From Methylotenera sp. (GTDB lineage: Bacteria; Pseudomonadota; Gammaproteobacteria; Burkholderiales; Methylophilaceae), in contig JABFSF010000001.1 in assembly GCA_013140755.1 (NCBI GenBank), positions 1 to 64,000 on the forward strand: a DNA stretch of 64,000 nucleotides, written 5' to 3'. The position numbers and the translations under genes are program-made. The notes under the pieces were generated by a model. The model searched no databases. It was given only the letters and a program-made list of their open reading frames with translations, and was not told where the DNA came from. This document shows positions 42,596 to 52,025 of the stretch, piece by piece (position 1 is the first letter of the stretch; each line of letters opens with the position of its first letter).

Positions 42596-43660
42596 ATGAA
42601 AATTAAAAAAGAAAAGTTATTGGTGTGTGAGTTTATCACTGCGGGAGGTTTGCGAGATAGCCGTTATGGGGGTGGTGAGCATGATTTACCTGAGTCTTTA
42701 CTCAAAGAGGGCACATTGATGCGCGATGCACTATTGCGCGATTTAAGCGCACTCAATCAATATGAGTTAGTGGTCATGCACGATGCGCGTTTTCCGCAAT
42801 CGAACTATGCCAATAAAAGCATTGCCGTAGATACTGATGACTTTAGAAAAGCCCTTAAAAAACACCTTCAAAAAGTAGATTTTGTCTGGTTAATTGCGCC
42901 AGAAACGGATGCTGCTTTGATGGAGCTTACGGAAATTTGTTTGGCTGAAGAGGCTAAAGAAGAGGGTGCGATATTTTTGGGCTGTGGCTACGATACTACG
43001 CTGATCGGCACGAGTAAAACCTTGTGTTTTGAAGCTTTGCAACAAGCTGGTATTCATACTTTGCCTGTTTATGGCGGGGATGATTTGTTAAGTGAAGATT
43101 TTTTTGCACAAGCTTTAAAGCAACATGCTGGGAAATGGGTCGCTAAACCAGAAGACGGTGCGGGCTGCCAAGGCATACATTTGTTTGATAGCTTGCATGT
43201 CTTGCGCGATTGGCTGGTAAAAAAAGAGCAAACTTTACACTATTTTGCTCAGCCTTATCAGGCAGGCGTGGCAGCGAGTTTTTCTATGTTATGCCGCGAT
43301 AGCAAAGCATGGTTATTCAGTTGTAATACGCAAAAAATCATGTGCGAAAACGGCGGGTTTGCACTTGCTGGTGTGGTGGTGAATGGTCAATCGCAGCTTT
43401 GGCAACGTTTTGAAACTATCGCTCGGAAAATCGCCAAAATACTGCCTGATGCTTTGGGTTATGTGGGCGTAGATTTAATCATCGATACCGAACATGACAA
43501 AATTTACGTGCTAGAAATCAACCCGCGCTTAACGAGTAGCTATGTGGGCATGAGTGAGGCTTTAGGTGTAAATGCGGCAAAACTGTTGCTAGATGGCATG
43601 TTGGCTACGCCGTTTGTGATGCCAAAAATAGCCAAAAATATGGTTGAAGTGAAGTTATGA
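42596..43660 (+). CDS. ATP-grasp ligase of the methanofuran-type pathway (MfnD-like)
   Basis: The 354-aa protein has the ATP-grasp fold: a Lys-bearing strand (KWVAKPEDGAGCQGIHLF) and the Mg2+-binding end VYVLEINPRLTSS-like segment (KIYVLEINPRLTSS). The N-terminus (LLVCEFITAGGL, LPESLLKEGTLM) matches ligases of this cofactor cluster. In archaea MfnD joins glutamate to tyramine; methylotroph counterparts probably join glutamate to tyrosine. The stop overlaps the next start (ATGA, 43657-43660). The exact substrate is inferred from context. Confidence 0.8.
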   Translation: MKIKKEKLLVCEFITAGGLRDSRYGGGEHDLPESLLKEGTLMRDALLRDLSALNQYELVVMHDARFPQSNYANKSIAVDTDDFRKALKKHLQKVDFVWLIAPETDAALMELTEICLAEEAKEEGAIFLGCGYDTTLIGTSKTLCFEALQQAGIHTLPVYGGDDLLSEDFFAQALKQHAGKWVAKPEDGAGCQGIHLFDSLHVLRDWLVKKEQTLHYFAQPYQAGVAASFSMLCRDSKAWLFSCNTQKIMCENGGFALAGVVVNGQSQLWQRFETIARKIAKILPDALGYVGVDLIIDTEHDKIYVLEINPRLTSSYVGMSEALGVNAAKLLLDGMLATPFVMPKIAKNMVEVKL

Positions 43661-44679
43661 TGATTGGCTGGGATATTGGTGGAGCACATCTTAAAGCCGT
43701 GCAAATTGATACGGCAGGTATTGTGCAAGCCGCAAGCCAAGTATATTGCCCCTTGTGGCGAGGTTTGCATGAATTAGAACGGGCTTTTGATGCGATTTTA
43801 AGCACCATGCAAGCCAAGCAACATAGCATCACCATGACAGGTGAGTTGGCGGATTTTTTTGAGAGTCGTCATACAGGTGTGGTGCAAATTGCGCAAATGG
43901 CACGGCAAAAATTAGGTGAAAATATTCAGTTTTATGCGGGCAAAAAAGGTTTTGTTCCGTTGGCACAAGTGGCTGAAAATAGCACGCAAATTGCCTCTAT
44001 GAATTGGTTTGCGAGTGTACAGTTTGTAGCGCAAAATGTGCAGTCAGCCTTATTTTTGGATATTGGTAGTACTACAACTGACATAGCCTTAATTGGCGAA
44101 GCTGAGCCGCAAATATTGGGTTTTAACGATGCCACTAGAATGCAAGTCGATGAGTTGGTTTACACGGGCGTGGTGCGCACACCCTTGATGGCATTAGCGC
44201 AGAAAATTTCCTTTAACGGAATGCTAGTCAACGTAGCCGCAGAGCATTTTTCTACCACCGCAGATGTTTACACGCTTACAGGAGATTTACCTTTAGAAGA
44301 AAACATGAGCGATACCGCCGATGGCGCGGACAAAAGCATCGCGGCCTGCGCCAAACGTATCGCCCGCATGGTGGGCATGGAGTGTGCTGATGCGCACATC
44401 GGCACGTGGCGCAATTTGGCATATGCCTTTAAGTATGCGCAACTTAACCTGATTCAACAAGCCGTTTTGCGACAAGTTTCGCGTTTAGAAGAAGCGCGCG
44501 GCTTGCATATTGTTGGTTGTGGAGTAGGTGATTTTTTAGCCTACGAACTCGCTCAACAATTGGGCTTTCGTTATCATTCGGTGATTGATTTCATTGCGGC
44601 AAAAAACACTCAAGTGCAAGAAATAACCGCCGTATGCTTTCCTGCGTTTGCGGTGGCCCAATTAGGATTGCAAAGTTAA
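43657..44679 (+). CDS. H4MPT-linked C1-transfer protein, hydantoinase/oxoprolinase-like (MfnF-like)
   Basis: The 340-aa protein has an acetate kinase/Hsp70-like fold, with MIGWDIGGAHLKAV at the N-terminus and the second phosphate loop LFLDIGSTTTDIALI (residues about 128-142). This matches the TIGR03123-type family confined to organisms with H4MPT. The archaeal member MfnF couples the aminomethylfuran unit to the tyramine-glutamate part of methanofuran. It is translationally coupled to the ATP-grasp gene. Cysteine (CADAHIGTW) and late motif HIVGCGVGDFL complete the fold. Confidence 0.88.
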   Translation: MMIGWDIGGAHLKAVQIDTAGIVQAASQVYCPLWRGLHELERAFDAILSTMQAKQHSITMTGELADFFESRHTGVVQIAQMARQKLGENIQFYAGKKGFVPLAQVAENSTQIASMNWFASVQFVAQNVQSALFLDIGSTTTDIALIGEAEPQILGFNDATRMQVDELVYTGVVRTPLMALAQKISFNGMLVNVAAEHFSTTADVYTLTGDLPLEENMSDTADGADKSIAACAKRIARMVGMECADAHIGTWRNLAYAFKYAQLNLIQQAVLRQVSRLEEARGLHIVGCGVGDFLAYELAQQLGFRYHSVIDFIAAKNTQVQEITAVCFPAFAVAQLGLQS

Positions 44680-44684
44680 TCAAT

Positions 44685-46070
44685 ATGCTAAAGCACGCAA
44701 TTCCCTACCACCATAATACTGCGCAATTATTTGCGCACATTGCACATTTAGAGTGGGCAATGTGGCTTGATAGTGCACAGCAACACAATGCGCTGGGTGC
44801 GCCCAGTAGCCAATATGGGCATTATGATATTTTAGTGGCAAACCCCATCATTACCTTTGTGACGCGCGGTGATGAAACAGAAATTACCGAAACTGGGCAC
44901 GTAGTTTTTTCAAAAGAAGATCCATTTCAACTTGTAAAAAATACACTTGCAAAATATTCTGCCAGTGCTGAAAAAAATTTACCATTTGCAGGTGGCGCGG
45001 TGGGTTATTTTGCTTATGATTTAGGTAAATGTATTGAAAAGCTTACTCAAAACACGCAAATTCACGCACAAACACCGCAAATGATGGTGGGCATTTACGA
45101 CTGCGCTGTGGTGGTTGATCACCGTGAAAAAACCGTGTTTTTAATTTCTCAAAATTTGCATCAGAAAGCCCAAGAGAATTTTGATGCCCTGCGAGCCTTA
45201 TTCTATAAGCCTTCTAGCGGTGACGATATTTTCCCGTTTAAAATCACTTCAAAAATCATTTCAAATTTTACAAAAGCACAATATGAACAGGCTTTTCACA
45301 AAGTAAAAAATTACATTTTAGAAGGCGATTGTTATCAGGTTAATTTAGCACAGCGTTTTGCCGCAAACGCGCAAGGCGATGGCTGGCAAGCTTACCAAAA
45401 GTTGCGCGAAATTTCGCCAGCCCCCTTTATGGCATATATGCGCTTGCCGCAGTGTGAGGTGCTGTGCGCCTCGCCAGAGAGATTTTTGCAAGTCCAAAAT
45501 CAGCATGTAGAAACCCGCCCAATTAAAGGCACACGCCCACGTGTAGACAATGCCATGCAAGATGCGCAAAACGCCCTTGATTTGCAGAGTAGCCTCAAAG
45601 ACCGTGCTGAAAACTTGATGATTGTGGATTTATTGCGCAATGATATTGGCAAAAATTGCGCAATTGGTTCAGTAAAAGCCAAGCAATTATTTCAACTACA
45701 AAGCTTTGCCAATGTGCATCATTTGGTCAGTATTATTACAGGCAAGTTAGCGGTTGGCAAAAGCGCATTAGATTTACTGCGGGGTTGTTTTCCTGGGGGG
45801 TCTATTACGGGCGCACCCAAGCTACGCGCCATGCAGATTATTGAAGAGCTCGAGCCACACCAGCGCGGGTTATATTGTGGCGCAATTGGTTATGTTGGTT
45901 TTGATGGCAATATGGATACCAATATTGCCATTCGTACTGCCGTGTATGCCGATGGTGAAATCAGCTTTTATGCGGGCGGTGGCATCGTGGCTGATTCTGA
46001 GCTAGAAAAAGAATATACTGAAACCTTTGATAAAGCCTCTAGCATGATGAAATTGATGCGATTTTTTTGA
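44685..46070 (+). CDS. pabB: Aminodeoxychorismate synthase component I
   Basis: About 461 aa. Chorismate-binding enzyme with KxxYxxAFxxVKxYIxxGDCYQVNLAQRF-type region (residues about 200-235), GTRPR, DLLRNDIGK and the C-terminal PGGSITGAPKLRAMQII / YAGGGIVADSELEKEY motifs. It makes 4-amino-4-deoxychorismate, then p-aminobenzoate, a precursor of both folate and tetrahydromethanopterin, which explains its place here. I chose ATG 44685, just after the upstream stop; a frame extending to 44634 would overlap it. Confidence 0.95.
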   Translation: MLKHAIPYHHNTAQLFAHIAHLEWAMWLDSAQQHNALGAPSSQYGHYDILVANPIITFVTRGDETEITETGHVVFSKEDPFQLVKNTLAKYSASAEKNLPFAGGAVGYFAYDLGKCIEKLTQNTQIHAQTPQMMVGIYDCAVVVDHREKTVFLISQNLHQKAQENFDALRALFYKPSSGDDIFPFKITSKIISNFTKAQYEQAFHKVKNYILEGDCYQVNLAQRFAANAQGDGWQAYQKLREISPAPFMAYMRLPQCEVLCASPERFLQVQNQHVETRPIKGTRPRVDNAMQDAQNALDLQSSLKDRAENLMIVDLLRNDIGKNCAIGSVKAKQLFQLQSFANVHHLVSIITGKLAVGKSALDLLRGCFPGGSITGAPKLRAMQIIEELEPHQRGLYCGAIGYVGFDGNMDTNIAIRTAVYADGEISFYAGGGIVADSELEKEYTETFDKASSMMKLMRFF

Positions 46071-46146
46071 AATAAAATTGGGGGTAGGGCGCGATAAATC
46101 TCGTAAGCCTTAGCGTTAAACTGATTTTTGGTATCGGATTGTATGA

Positions 46147-47163
46147 ATGAATCGAAGAACAATTTTAAAAAGTAGTATCGCATTGGCAGGAACGTTTTTA
46201 TTGAAGTCTGGACAGGCAACTACTATGCGTGAAAGTGAAAAGTTGCAAACAGCTTATATTAGCCATTTAGCTTGTGCCAAGCATGAAATGGGGGCGCAAC
46301 ACCCTGAGCAACCTGCGCGAATGTTGGCCGTTGAGCAAGCACTATATGATGCAGGGTTGTTGCAGAAAATGCGCCGTTTTGACGCGCCAAAAGCAAGCAA
46401 AGCGCAGTTGGCGCGCGTACATAGCAGGGCTTATATTGAGCGCATTTTTAAGCAATCGCCTAGTGCAGGGCTCGTGCAGCTAGATGCAGATACCGCCATG
46501 AATCCATATAGTTTAGAAGCGGCTTTGCGTGCTTCTGGCGCGGCGGCTTTGGGCGTGGATTTAGTGATGACTCAGCAAGCCGCGCATGTGTTTTGCAATA
46601 CGCGCCCACCAGGCCACCATGCGGGACGAGAAAGCTCAGCTGGATTTTGTATTTTTAATCATGTGGCCGTTGCCGCAGCCCATGCGATTGCCCAATATGG
46701 CTTGCAAAGAGTGGCGATTGCTGATTTTGATGTGCATCACGGTAACGGTACTGAAAATATTTTTCACGACGATCCACGAGTGATGTTGTGTTCTAGCTTT
46801 AGGCATCCGTATTATCCGCATAGCGGGGCGGATAGTGGCAACCATCACATCATCAATACCCCCTTAGCTGCTGGCAGTAATGGGCAAGCTTTTCGTGAGG
46901 TTGTTACCAAGCAATGGTTACCCGCTTTGGCACAATTTAAGCCGCAATTGCTGATTTTTTCTGCGGGGTTTGATGCACACCTTGAAGATAAAATGGGTGG
47001 TTTAGCTTGGCTTGAGGATGATTACCAGTGGATTACCGAGCAGTTAAAATTAGTGGCGCATCAACATGCCAAAGGGCGTATTGTTTCTGTGTTAGAGGGT
47101 GGTTACGCGTTGAATGCTTTGGGGCGTAGTGCAGCCACACATGTTAAAAGCTTAATGGACTAA
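46147..47163 (+). CDS. Histone-deacetylase-like amidohydrolase with a Tat-type leader
   Basis: The 338-aa protein has all HDAC-superfamily motifs: PPGHHAGR, DFDVHHGNGTE (Zn ligands Asp and His), SAGFDAH (Zn ligand Asp) and EGGYAL (catalytic Tyr). Bacterial members hydrolyse acetylated amines or polyamines. The N-terminus MNRRTILKSSIALAGTFLL carries twin arginines and a moderately hydrophobic stretch ending SGQA, a likely Tat signal that would place the enzyme in the periplasm. A later start at MRESEK would make it cytoplasmic. It lies between cofactor genes but is not a known pathway member. Confidence 0.88.
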   Translation: MNRRTILKSSIALAGTFLLKSGQATTMRESEKLQTAYISHLACAKHEMGAQHPEQPARMLAVEQALYDAGLLQKMRRFDAPKASKAQLARVHSRAYIERIFKQSPSAGLVQLDADTAMNPYSLEAALRASGAAALGVDLVMTQQAAHVFCNTRPPGHHAGRESSAGFCIFNHVAVAAAHAIAQYGLQRVAIADFDVHHGNGTENIFHDDPRVMLCSSFRHPYYPHSGADSGNHHIINTPLAAGSNGQAFREVVTKQWLPALAQFKPQLLIFSAGFDAHLEDKMGGLAWLEDDYQWITEQLKLVAHQHAKGRIVSVLEGGYALNALGRSAATHVKSLMD

Positions 47164-47170
47164 TCAAATC

Positions 47171-47815
47171 ATGTGGATCATAAAACTAGGCGGTAGCTTA
47201 CTAGGTAAACCAGAACTTGCGCAATGGTTAGAAATTATTGTACAGCAGTGCGACGGTAAAGTGGTGATTGTGCCTGGCGGTGGCATATTGGCTGATGCTG
47301 TGCGCGAGGTGCAGAAGCTGAGTAATGTGGGTGATGCTGTGGCGCACCAAATGGCTTTGTTGGCGATGGATCAATACGGCATGATGTTAGCAGGCTTGAA
47401 CCCCGCATTAGTCACAGCAAGTAGCGAGTTAGAAATTGCCGAGCGTGGCTGGCAACATCGCGGTATTGTGTGGCTACCAAGTAAAATGGTATTGGCAGAT
47501 GAAACAATCCCTAAGAACTGGCAGGTAACTTCAGACAGCTTAGCTGCTTGGTTGGCCACTAAGTTAGGGGCAGAGCAGTTAATCTTAGTGAAATCTAAGC
47601 GATTGGTGAAGTCAAAACAATTGAATGTTGATGCAAACCCTGCGCAGATGACTATACAAGCCATTTACGATGAAGTACTTATTGATGAGGCTTTTACTGA
47701 GTTTTGCGAAAGCAGTTATCAAACTTGGCTTGTGCATAAATCAGACTTTTATTTATTCGAACATGGGTTTAGCTTGCGAGCATTAGCCCATCATGCGGTT
47801 GAGGTTGTGGGTTAA
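47171..47815 (+). CDS. Amino-acid-kinase-family protein of the methanofuran-type pathway (MfnE-like)
   Basis: The 214-aa protein begins MWIIKLGGSLLGK, the Lys and Gly-rich nucleotide loop of the amino acid kinase fold, followed by VVIVPGGGILADAVR and a Lys-rich ILVKSKRLVKSKQL strand. MfnE phosphorylates aminomethylfuran phosphate to the diphosphate used by MfnF. The family is also close to uridylate and isopentenyl-phosphate kinases, but the cluster makes MfnE the best fit. It begins 7 bp after the HDAC-like gene. Confidence 0.82.
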   Translation: MWIIKLGGSLLGKPELAQWLEIIVQQCDGKVVIVPGGGILADAVREVQKLSNVGDAVAHQMALLAMDQYGMMLAGLNPALVTASSELEIAERGWQHRGIVWLPSKMVLADETIPKNWQVTSDSLAAWLATKLGAEQLILVKSKRLVKSKQLNVDANPAQMTIQAIYDEVLIDEAFTEFCESSYQTWLVHKSDFYLFEHGFSLRALAHHAVEVVG

Positions 47816-48176
47816 GTTGTGATTGAAAAAAGGTGGGAAGATTACATAAAACATGCGTATTCCAAAAAATTGGCATCGCAAGGCCTAGGTTTTAGCAATC
47901 TTCCCATGGGTGTGGCACACATCAATTTTTGATTGTGTGCTAACACCTTCTTTAGCAATTTTTATGCCCAACACATAGGATTTTTAATCTATTGATTTAA
48001 TTGAAATTATTTTAACATTCAATTTTAAAGTGGTTGAATTGAACCAATGCGGTGGCGCATATCAGCCATTTAAAATCAAACCTAAAATAAAACTCAGTTA
48101 AAACAAAAAAAGCGCACATGTTGCCATGTGCGCTTTTTGTTTTAACTTTTCTAGTTTAGAAAAGTTAAGCTAGTAA
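47816..48176. other. Intergenic region between mfnE-like gene and PepSY gene
   Basis: No gene is visible. A bulged 11-bp hairpin (47915-47940, GCACACATCAA/TTGATTGTGTGC) lies 100 bp after the mfnE-like gene, then AT-rich sequence, then the bidirectional terminator at 48107-48138. Confidence 0.6.
48107..48138. terminator. Bidirectional terminator between convergent genes
   Basis: A perfect 14-bp stem (AAAAAGCGCACATG at 48107-48120 with 48125-48138) around TTGC has T-runs in both directions and serves the convergent PepSY gene and possibly the cofactor operon. Confidence 0.9.
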
Positions 48177-48692
48177 TTACTCTTTACCAATTTGGAAAAT
48201 TTCTTTGCTGCTTTCTACAATTTTACCGCTGGTTGCATCAACTTCAACCTTAACTTCACCGTCTTTAGTTGTGATGTCAAACTCGTATGAAGCTGCACCA
48301 TCAGGCTCAATTTCATACTCTACTTCTACAACCTCACCAGGAAAAGCTGCCAAAGCAGTGGTTTTAGCATCCGCTTCTGATACTTTCATTTTGGCTTTAA
48401 ATTGTGCATCGTGAGCATCTTTGACTTCTTCTTCTACTTCAGTGATTTTGCCATTGGTAGCATTACACTCAATGTCCCAAGATTTGCCATCTGCTGATTG
48501 AATGTCAAACTCGTAAACAAGTTTTTTACCTTCTTTTTTCAATTCAGCTTTAACTACTTCACCAGCTTTGACGTTCAATGCAGCATTTGCGCATTTTTCA
48601 ATACCTGCTTTAGTGCTTGGAATATGGTCAGCAAGTGCGTTTGTGGATGCAAATGCTGAAGCAACGATTGTTAAAATTGCAAGTTTTTTCAT
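48177..48692 (-). CDS. Periplasmic PepSY-domain protein
   Basis: The 171-aa acidic protein has a signal peptide ([21 protein letters not shown]) and two PepSY-like repeats (residues about 30-95 and 100-170), each with the helix-strand pattern ending in TNGKITEVE and TSGKIVES. PepSY proteins bind or inhibit periplasmic partners and often accompany metal-response systems. It lies downstream of the RND efflux genes, in the same direction but with a 170-bp gap, so it may have its own promoter. Confidence 0.88.
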   Translation of the reverse strand: MKKLAILTIVASAFASTNALADHIPSTKAGIEKCANAALNVKAGEVVKAELKKEGKKLVYEFDIQSADGKSWDIECNATNGKITEVEEEVKDAHDAQFKAKMKVSEADAKTTALAAFPGEVVEVEYEIEPDGAASYEFDITTKDGEVKVEVDATSGKIVESSKEIFQIGKE

Positions 48693-48862
48693 GTTAATCT
48701 CCGTTCTTATAAAAAATGACGGTTGGTTTTAGGCAACCAACGCTACGTTACCCACCTAGGCTATAGGATGGAGTGATTATATCATTTTACGCAAAAGAAG
48801 GATTGATTAAGCGCAAACTAACGTAAGTTTAATGTGAGTTGGTTTAGAAGAAAACATGCTTT

Positions 48863-51800
48863 TTAGTGCATATTGCCTAATATGTTTTTTTCAAACTTAC
48901 CAAAATGCAACATGATGCTGGGTAGAATGAGTAGATTCAAAAGGGTAGAGGTAATTAAACCGCCCACAATAATGGTTGCCATTGGTCCTTCAATTTCGCG
49001 CCCAGGTTGACCGCTACCTAATGCTAAAGGCAGAAGTCCGAGTGCTGTGACCAGTGCAGTCATCAAAATAGAGGGTAGGCGTTCAGATGCGCCTCTAATG
49101 CAGGTTTCTAGCCCCCATGAGCAGTTTTCTTCATCAATTAAATGTTGGTAGTGCGATACCATCATGATGCTGTTACGCAGTGTGATGCCGAATAGCGTAA
49201 CGAAGCCTACCAATGAGCCTAATGAAATCCAGCCGCCTGTCAACATCACTGCTAGCACGCCGCCAATAAGTGCAAAAGGTAAGTTGGCAAAAGTCAGTAG
49301 TAAATTGCGAAGCCTGCCAAAGGCAATATAGAGCATTAAAAAAATGCCTACGCCAGCGAGCAATGAATGCACGATTAAATCTTCACGCGATTTTGCATTG
49401 GTTTCGGCCTCGCCTGTGTAGCTTACAAAATTGCTGGGTGAGAGTTGTACTTCTTTGGCTATTTTCTTTTTCATTTCATCCGCAAAGCTGGCAATATCAC
49501 GATTGTGGATGTTGCAGGTGATGGTTTGAATGCGCTTTGCACCAGCGTGCAGAATTTTTGAGCGGCCATTTTCTTGCGTGATGTCAGCCACATCGCGTAA
49601 ATAGACAATTTTTCCATCAGGGTTTTTTAAAGGTAAGCCGCCAATTTCGCGTAAATCATCGCGCATGGCGCGGCCAAACATGACGTTTACGCTGGTGACT
49701 TGGTTGCCTTGGTAAATTTGTGTGGCTTGCACGCCTTCATAAGCAGCTTGTATGTTTTCTAATACATCAAGCGATTGCAACCCTAACTGCGCAAGTCGCT
49801 CTGGGCGTAGGCGTATGGTGAGTTCTGGTGTGCCTGGGGGCGATTGAATCTGTATATCTGCTACGCCTTGAATGCTACTTAACACCTTAGCGACTTCACG
49901 TGCATCACGGTCTAGCGCATCTAAATCTTGACCATGAATGTTAATCACCATGGCGGAGGTGTAACCTGAAATGGTTTCTTCAATGCGTTCAGTTAAAAAA
50001 GTATTGATGGCAAAATTAACGCCAATAAATCCTGTTTCCGCAATGCCGTCATCGTCGTCATCAACTTCTTCGCCCGCAAGTTCTTCACGAATGCGCTCTA
50101 AAATATAGTGTTGTTCTGGCCCTGTGGTTTTTTCTAGCTCCACTTCAAATTCACTGTAATGCGTGCCAAACGTATCCGCCGCATTGGGTGCGCGGCCTAC
50201 CCATTGCGCAACAGATTTTACGCCTTTGATGCTTCGCACCACTTTTTCAACCCGTTTGCCAATACGTAGAGACTCTTGCGCTGAAGTGCCAGGTACGGCC
50301 GTCATGTGAATGATGTAATGCCCTTCATGCAAATTAGGAATAAATTGGCTTTTAAACAAAGGTAACAGACCTAATCCCAGTGCAATGCTTAGGGTTGCTA
50401 TGCTGAGTACCATGATGTAATGTTGCTCAATGTTGCGTAATAAACGGATATAGCCTTTTTTTAGCCATTGAATAAAAGGCGGGTCTTGGCTGTCTAATTT
50501 TCCGCGCGAAAATAACAGATAACAAAGCGCAGGGGTTAAGGTGAGGGCGACCACTAGTGAGGCAACAATCGCGGCAATGTAGGCATAACCTAATGGCGCA
50601 AATAGTTTACCTGCGACACCAGATAAGGTTAGCAATGGTAAAAAAACCAGTACGACAATAATCGTGGCATACACTACTGAGCTACGCACTTCCATAGAGG
50701 CGTTAAACACCACTTGGTAAGCTGGCAGGGGAGTGATAAGTAAGCGATTTTCACGTAAGCGGCGGAAAATATTTTCAGTATCAATAATCGCATCGTCCAC
50801 CACTTCGCCCAAAGCAATGGCTAAGCCGCCTAACACCATAATGTTGAGGCCTGTACCAAAATAACTCAGCACAATGGTGGCGGCGAGTAATGAAAGGGGA
50901 ATAGCGGTGGCAGAAATAAACGCGGTACGGATATTAAACAAAAACAAAAACAGCACACCAATCACAAGTGCAGAGCCAATGAGAATATCGGTTTTAACGC
51001 CTTCAATGGCAGTTTCAATAAAGTTAGCTGGTCTAAATAGGGCAGGGTGAAAGGTGATTTGTTGTTTCTTGAGTTCAGGTTCAAGCTCACGCATGGTTTT
51101 TTCAACGGCTTCAGTCACCCCTTTGGTATTTGCGCCCAATTGGCTTTGTACTGAAAAATACACGCCTTCAACACCGTTAATTGCTGCTGCGCTAATGGCG
51201 GGAGCCGCACCCTCAACCACCTCACCTAAATCGCTCAAGCGCACGGTTTGACCATCACGGTGCAAAATCGGCATCAGGGCTAATTGTTTTGCGTTCTTGG
51301 CTTGACCTTCGGTGTTAATTAAAATGCGTTGATTATTGCTTTCGATATAACCTGCACCGCGTACACCTGTGACTCGTGCCGTGGCGGCAAGTACTTCTTG
51401 AATGGTGAGGTTATAGCGAATGAGTTTTTGCGGTTCTACTAGAATTTGAAACTGCCGCACATCGCCACCTAGTACGTTCACATCTGCCACGCCAGCAACT
51501 GCCATAATGTGTGGGCGGATGGTCCAATCAACTAGCGTGCGTAATTCCATGAGTGAACGTTTGTCAGAAGTAATGCCCATCCCCAACACCGTGCTGGCAC
51601 TGGATGCCAGCGGCGTAATATTCGGCACAATATTTTTTGGCAATTGATTCGTTAGCGTGGCTAAACGCTCCGCCACCACCTGACGATTGCGATAAATATC
51701 GGTATTTTCATTAAAAATAATAGTGACAATAGATAAACTAGGGATAGACTGCGAACGCATATCTTCCACGCCTACTGTGCCTGAAACGGTGGTTTCAATT

Positions 51801-52003
51801 GGTTGCGTCACTAGTTGCTCAACTAAGCTGGCAGATAAACCTGGGGATTCGGTTTGAATGACCACTTGCGTGGGTGAAAACTCAGGAAAAACATCTAAAT
51901 TACTACGACTTAAATCATACACTCCATACAGCACCAACAGGCAAGCTAATCCAATAATCACACCGTGAAAACGAATAGAAAAGCGAACAATGGCGGACAT
52001 CAT
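48863..52003 (-). CDS. Heavy-metal efflux RND transporter (CzcA/CusA-type)
   Basis: The 1046-aa inner-membrane pump has 12 transmembrane helices and two large periplasmic loops, normal for the HME-RND family. The TM4 region carries the charged proton-relay/metal motif LAIALGEVVDDAIIDTENI. N-terminal LDVFPEFSPTQVVIQTESPG is family-typical. It exports divalent or monovalent metal ions with the adaptor and outer-membrane protein encoded upstream. The precise metal is not evident: the methionine pairs of CusA are not obvious. It is the last gene of the three-gene operon. Confidence 0.93.
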   Translation of the reverse strand: MMSAIVRFSIRFHGVIIGLACLLVLYGVYDLSRSNLDVFPEFSPTQVVIQTESPGLSASLVEQLVTQPIETTVSGTVGVEDMRSQSIPSLSIVTIIFNENTDIYRNRQVVAERLATLTNQLPKNIVPNITPLASSASTVLGMGITSDKRSLMELRTLVDWTIRPHIMAVAGVADVNVLGGDVRQFQILVEPQKLIRYNLTIQEVLAATARVTGVRGAGYIESNNQRILINTEGQAKNAKQLALMPILHRDGQTVRLSDLGEVVEGAAPAISAAAINGVEGVYFSVQSQLGANTKGVTEAVEKTMRELEPELKKQQITFHPALFRPANFIETAIEGVKTDILIGSALVIGVLFLFLFNIRTAFISATAIPLSLLAATIVLSYFGTGLNIMVLGGLAIALGEVVDDAIIDTENIFRRLRENRLLITPLPAYQVVFNASMEVRSSVVYATIIVVLVFLPLLTLSGVAGKLFAPLGYAYIAAIVASLVVALTLTPALCYLLFSRGKLDSQDPPFIQWLKKGYIRLLRNIEQHYIMVLSIATLSIALGLGLLPLFKSQFIPNLHEGHYIIHMTAVPGTSAQESLRIGKRVEKVVRSIKGVKSVAQWVGRAPNAADTFGTHYSEFEVELEKTTGPEQHYILERIREELAGEEVDDDDDGIAETGFIGVNFAINTFLTERIEETISGYTSAMVINIHGQDLDALDRDAREVAKVLSSIQGVADIQIQSPPGTPELTIRLRPERLAQLGLQSLDVLENIQAAYEGVQATQIYQGNQVTSVNVMFGRAMRDDLREIGGLPLKNPDGKIVYLRDVADITQENGRSKILHAGAKRIQTITCNIHNRDIASFADEMKKKIAKEVQLSPSNFVSYTGEAETNAKSREDLIVHSLLAGVGIFLMLYIAFGRLRNLLLTFANLPFALIGGVLAVMLTGGWISLGSLVGFVTLFGITLRNSIMMVSHYQHLIDEENCSWGLETCIRGASERLPSILMTALVTALGLLPLALGSGQPGREIEGPMATIIVGGLITSTLLNLLILPSIMLHFGKFEKNILGNMH

Positions 52004-52025
52004 GATTTAAAAGCTACTTTCAACA

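Noticed and set aside
44634-44684. Upstream extension of PabB
   Set aside because: It overlaps the end of the MfnF-like gene and does not resemble PabB. ATG 44685 follows the stop directly.
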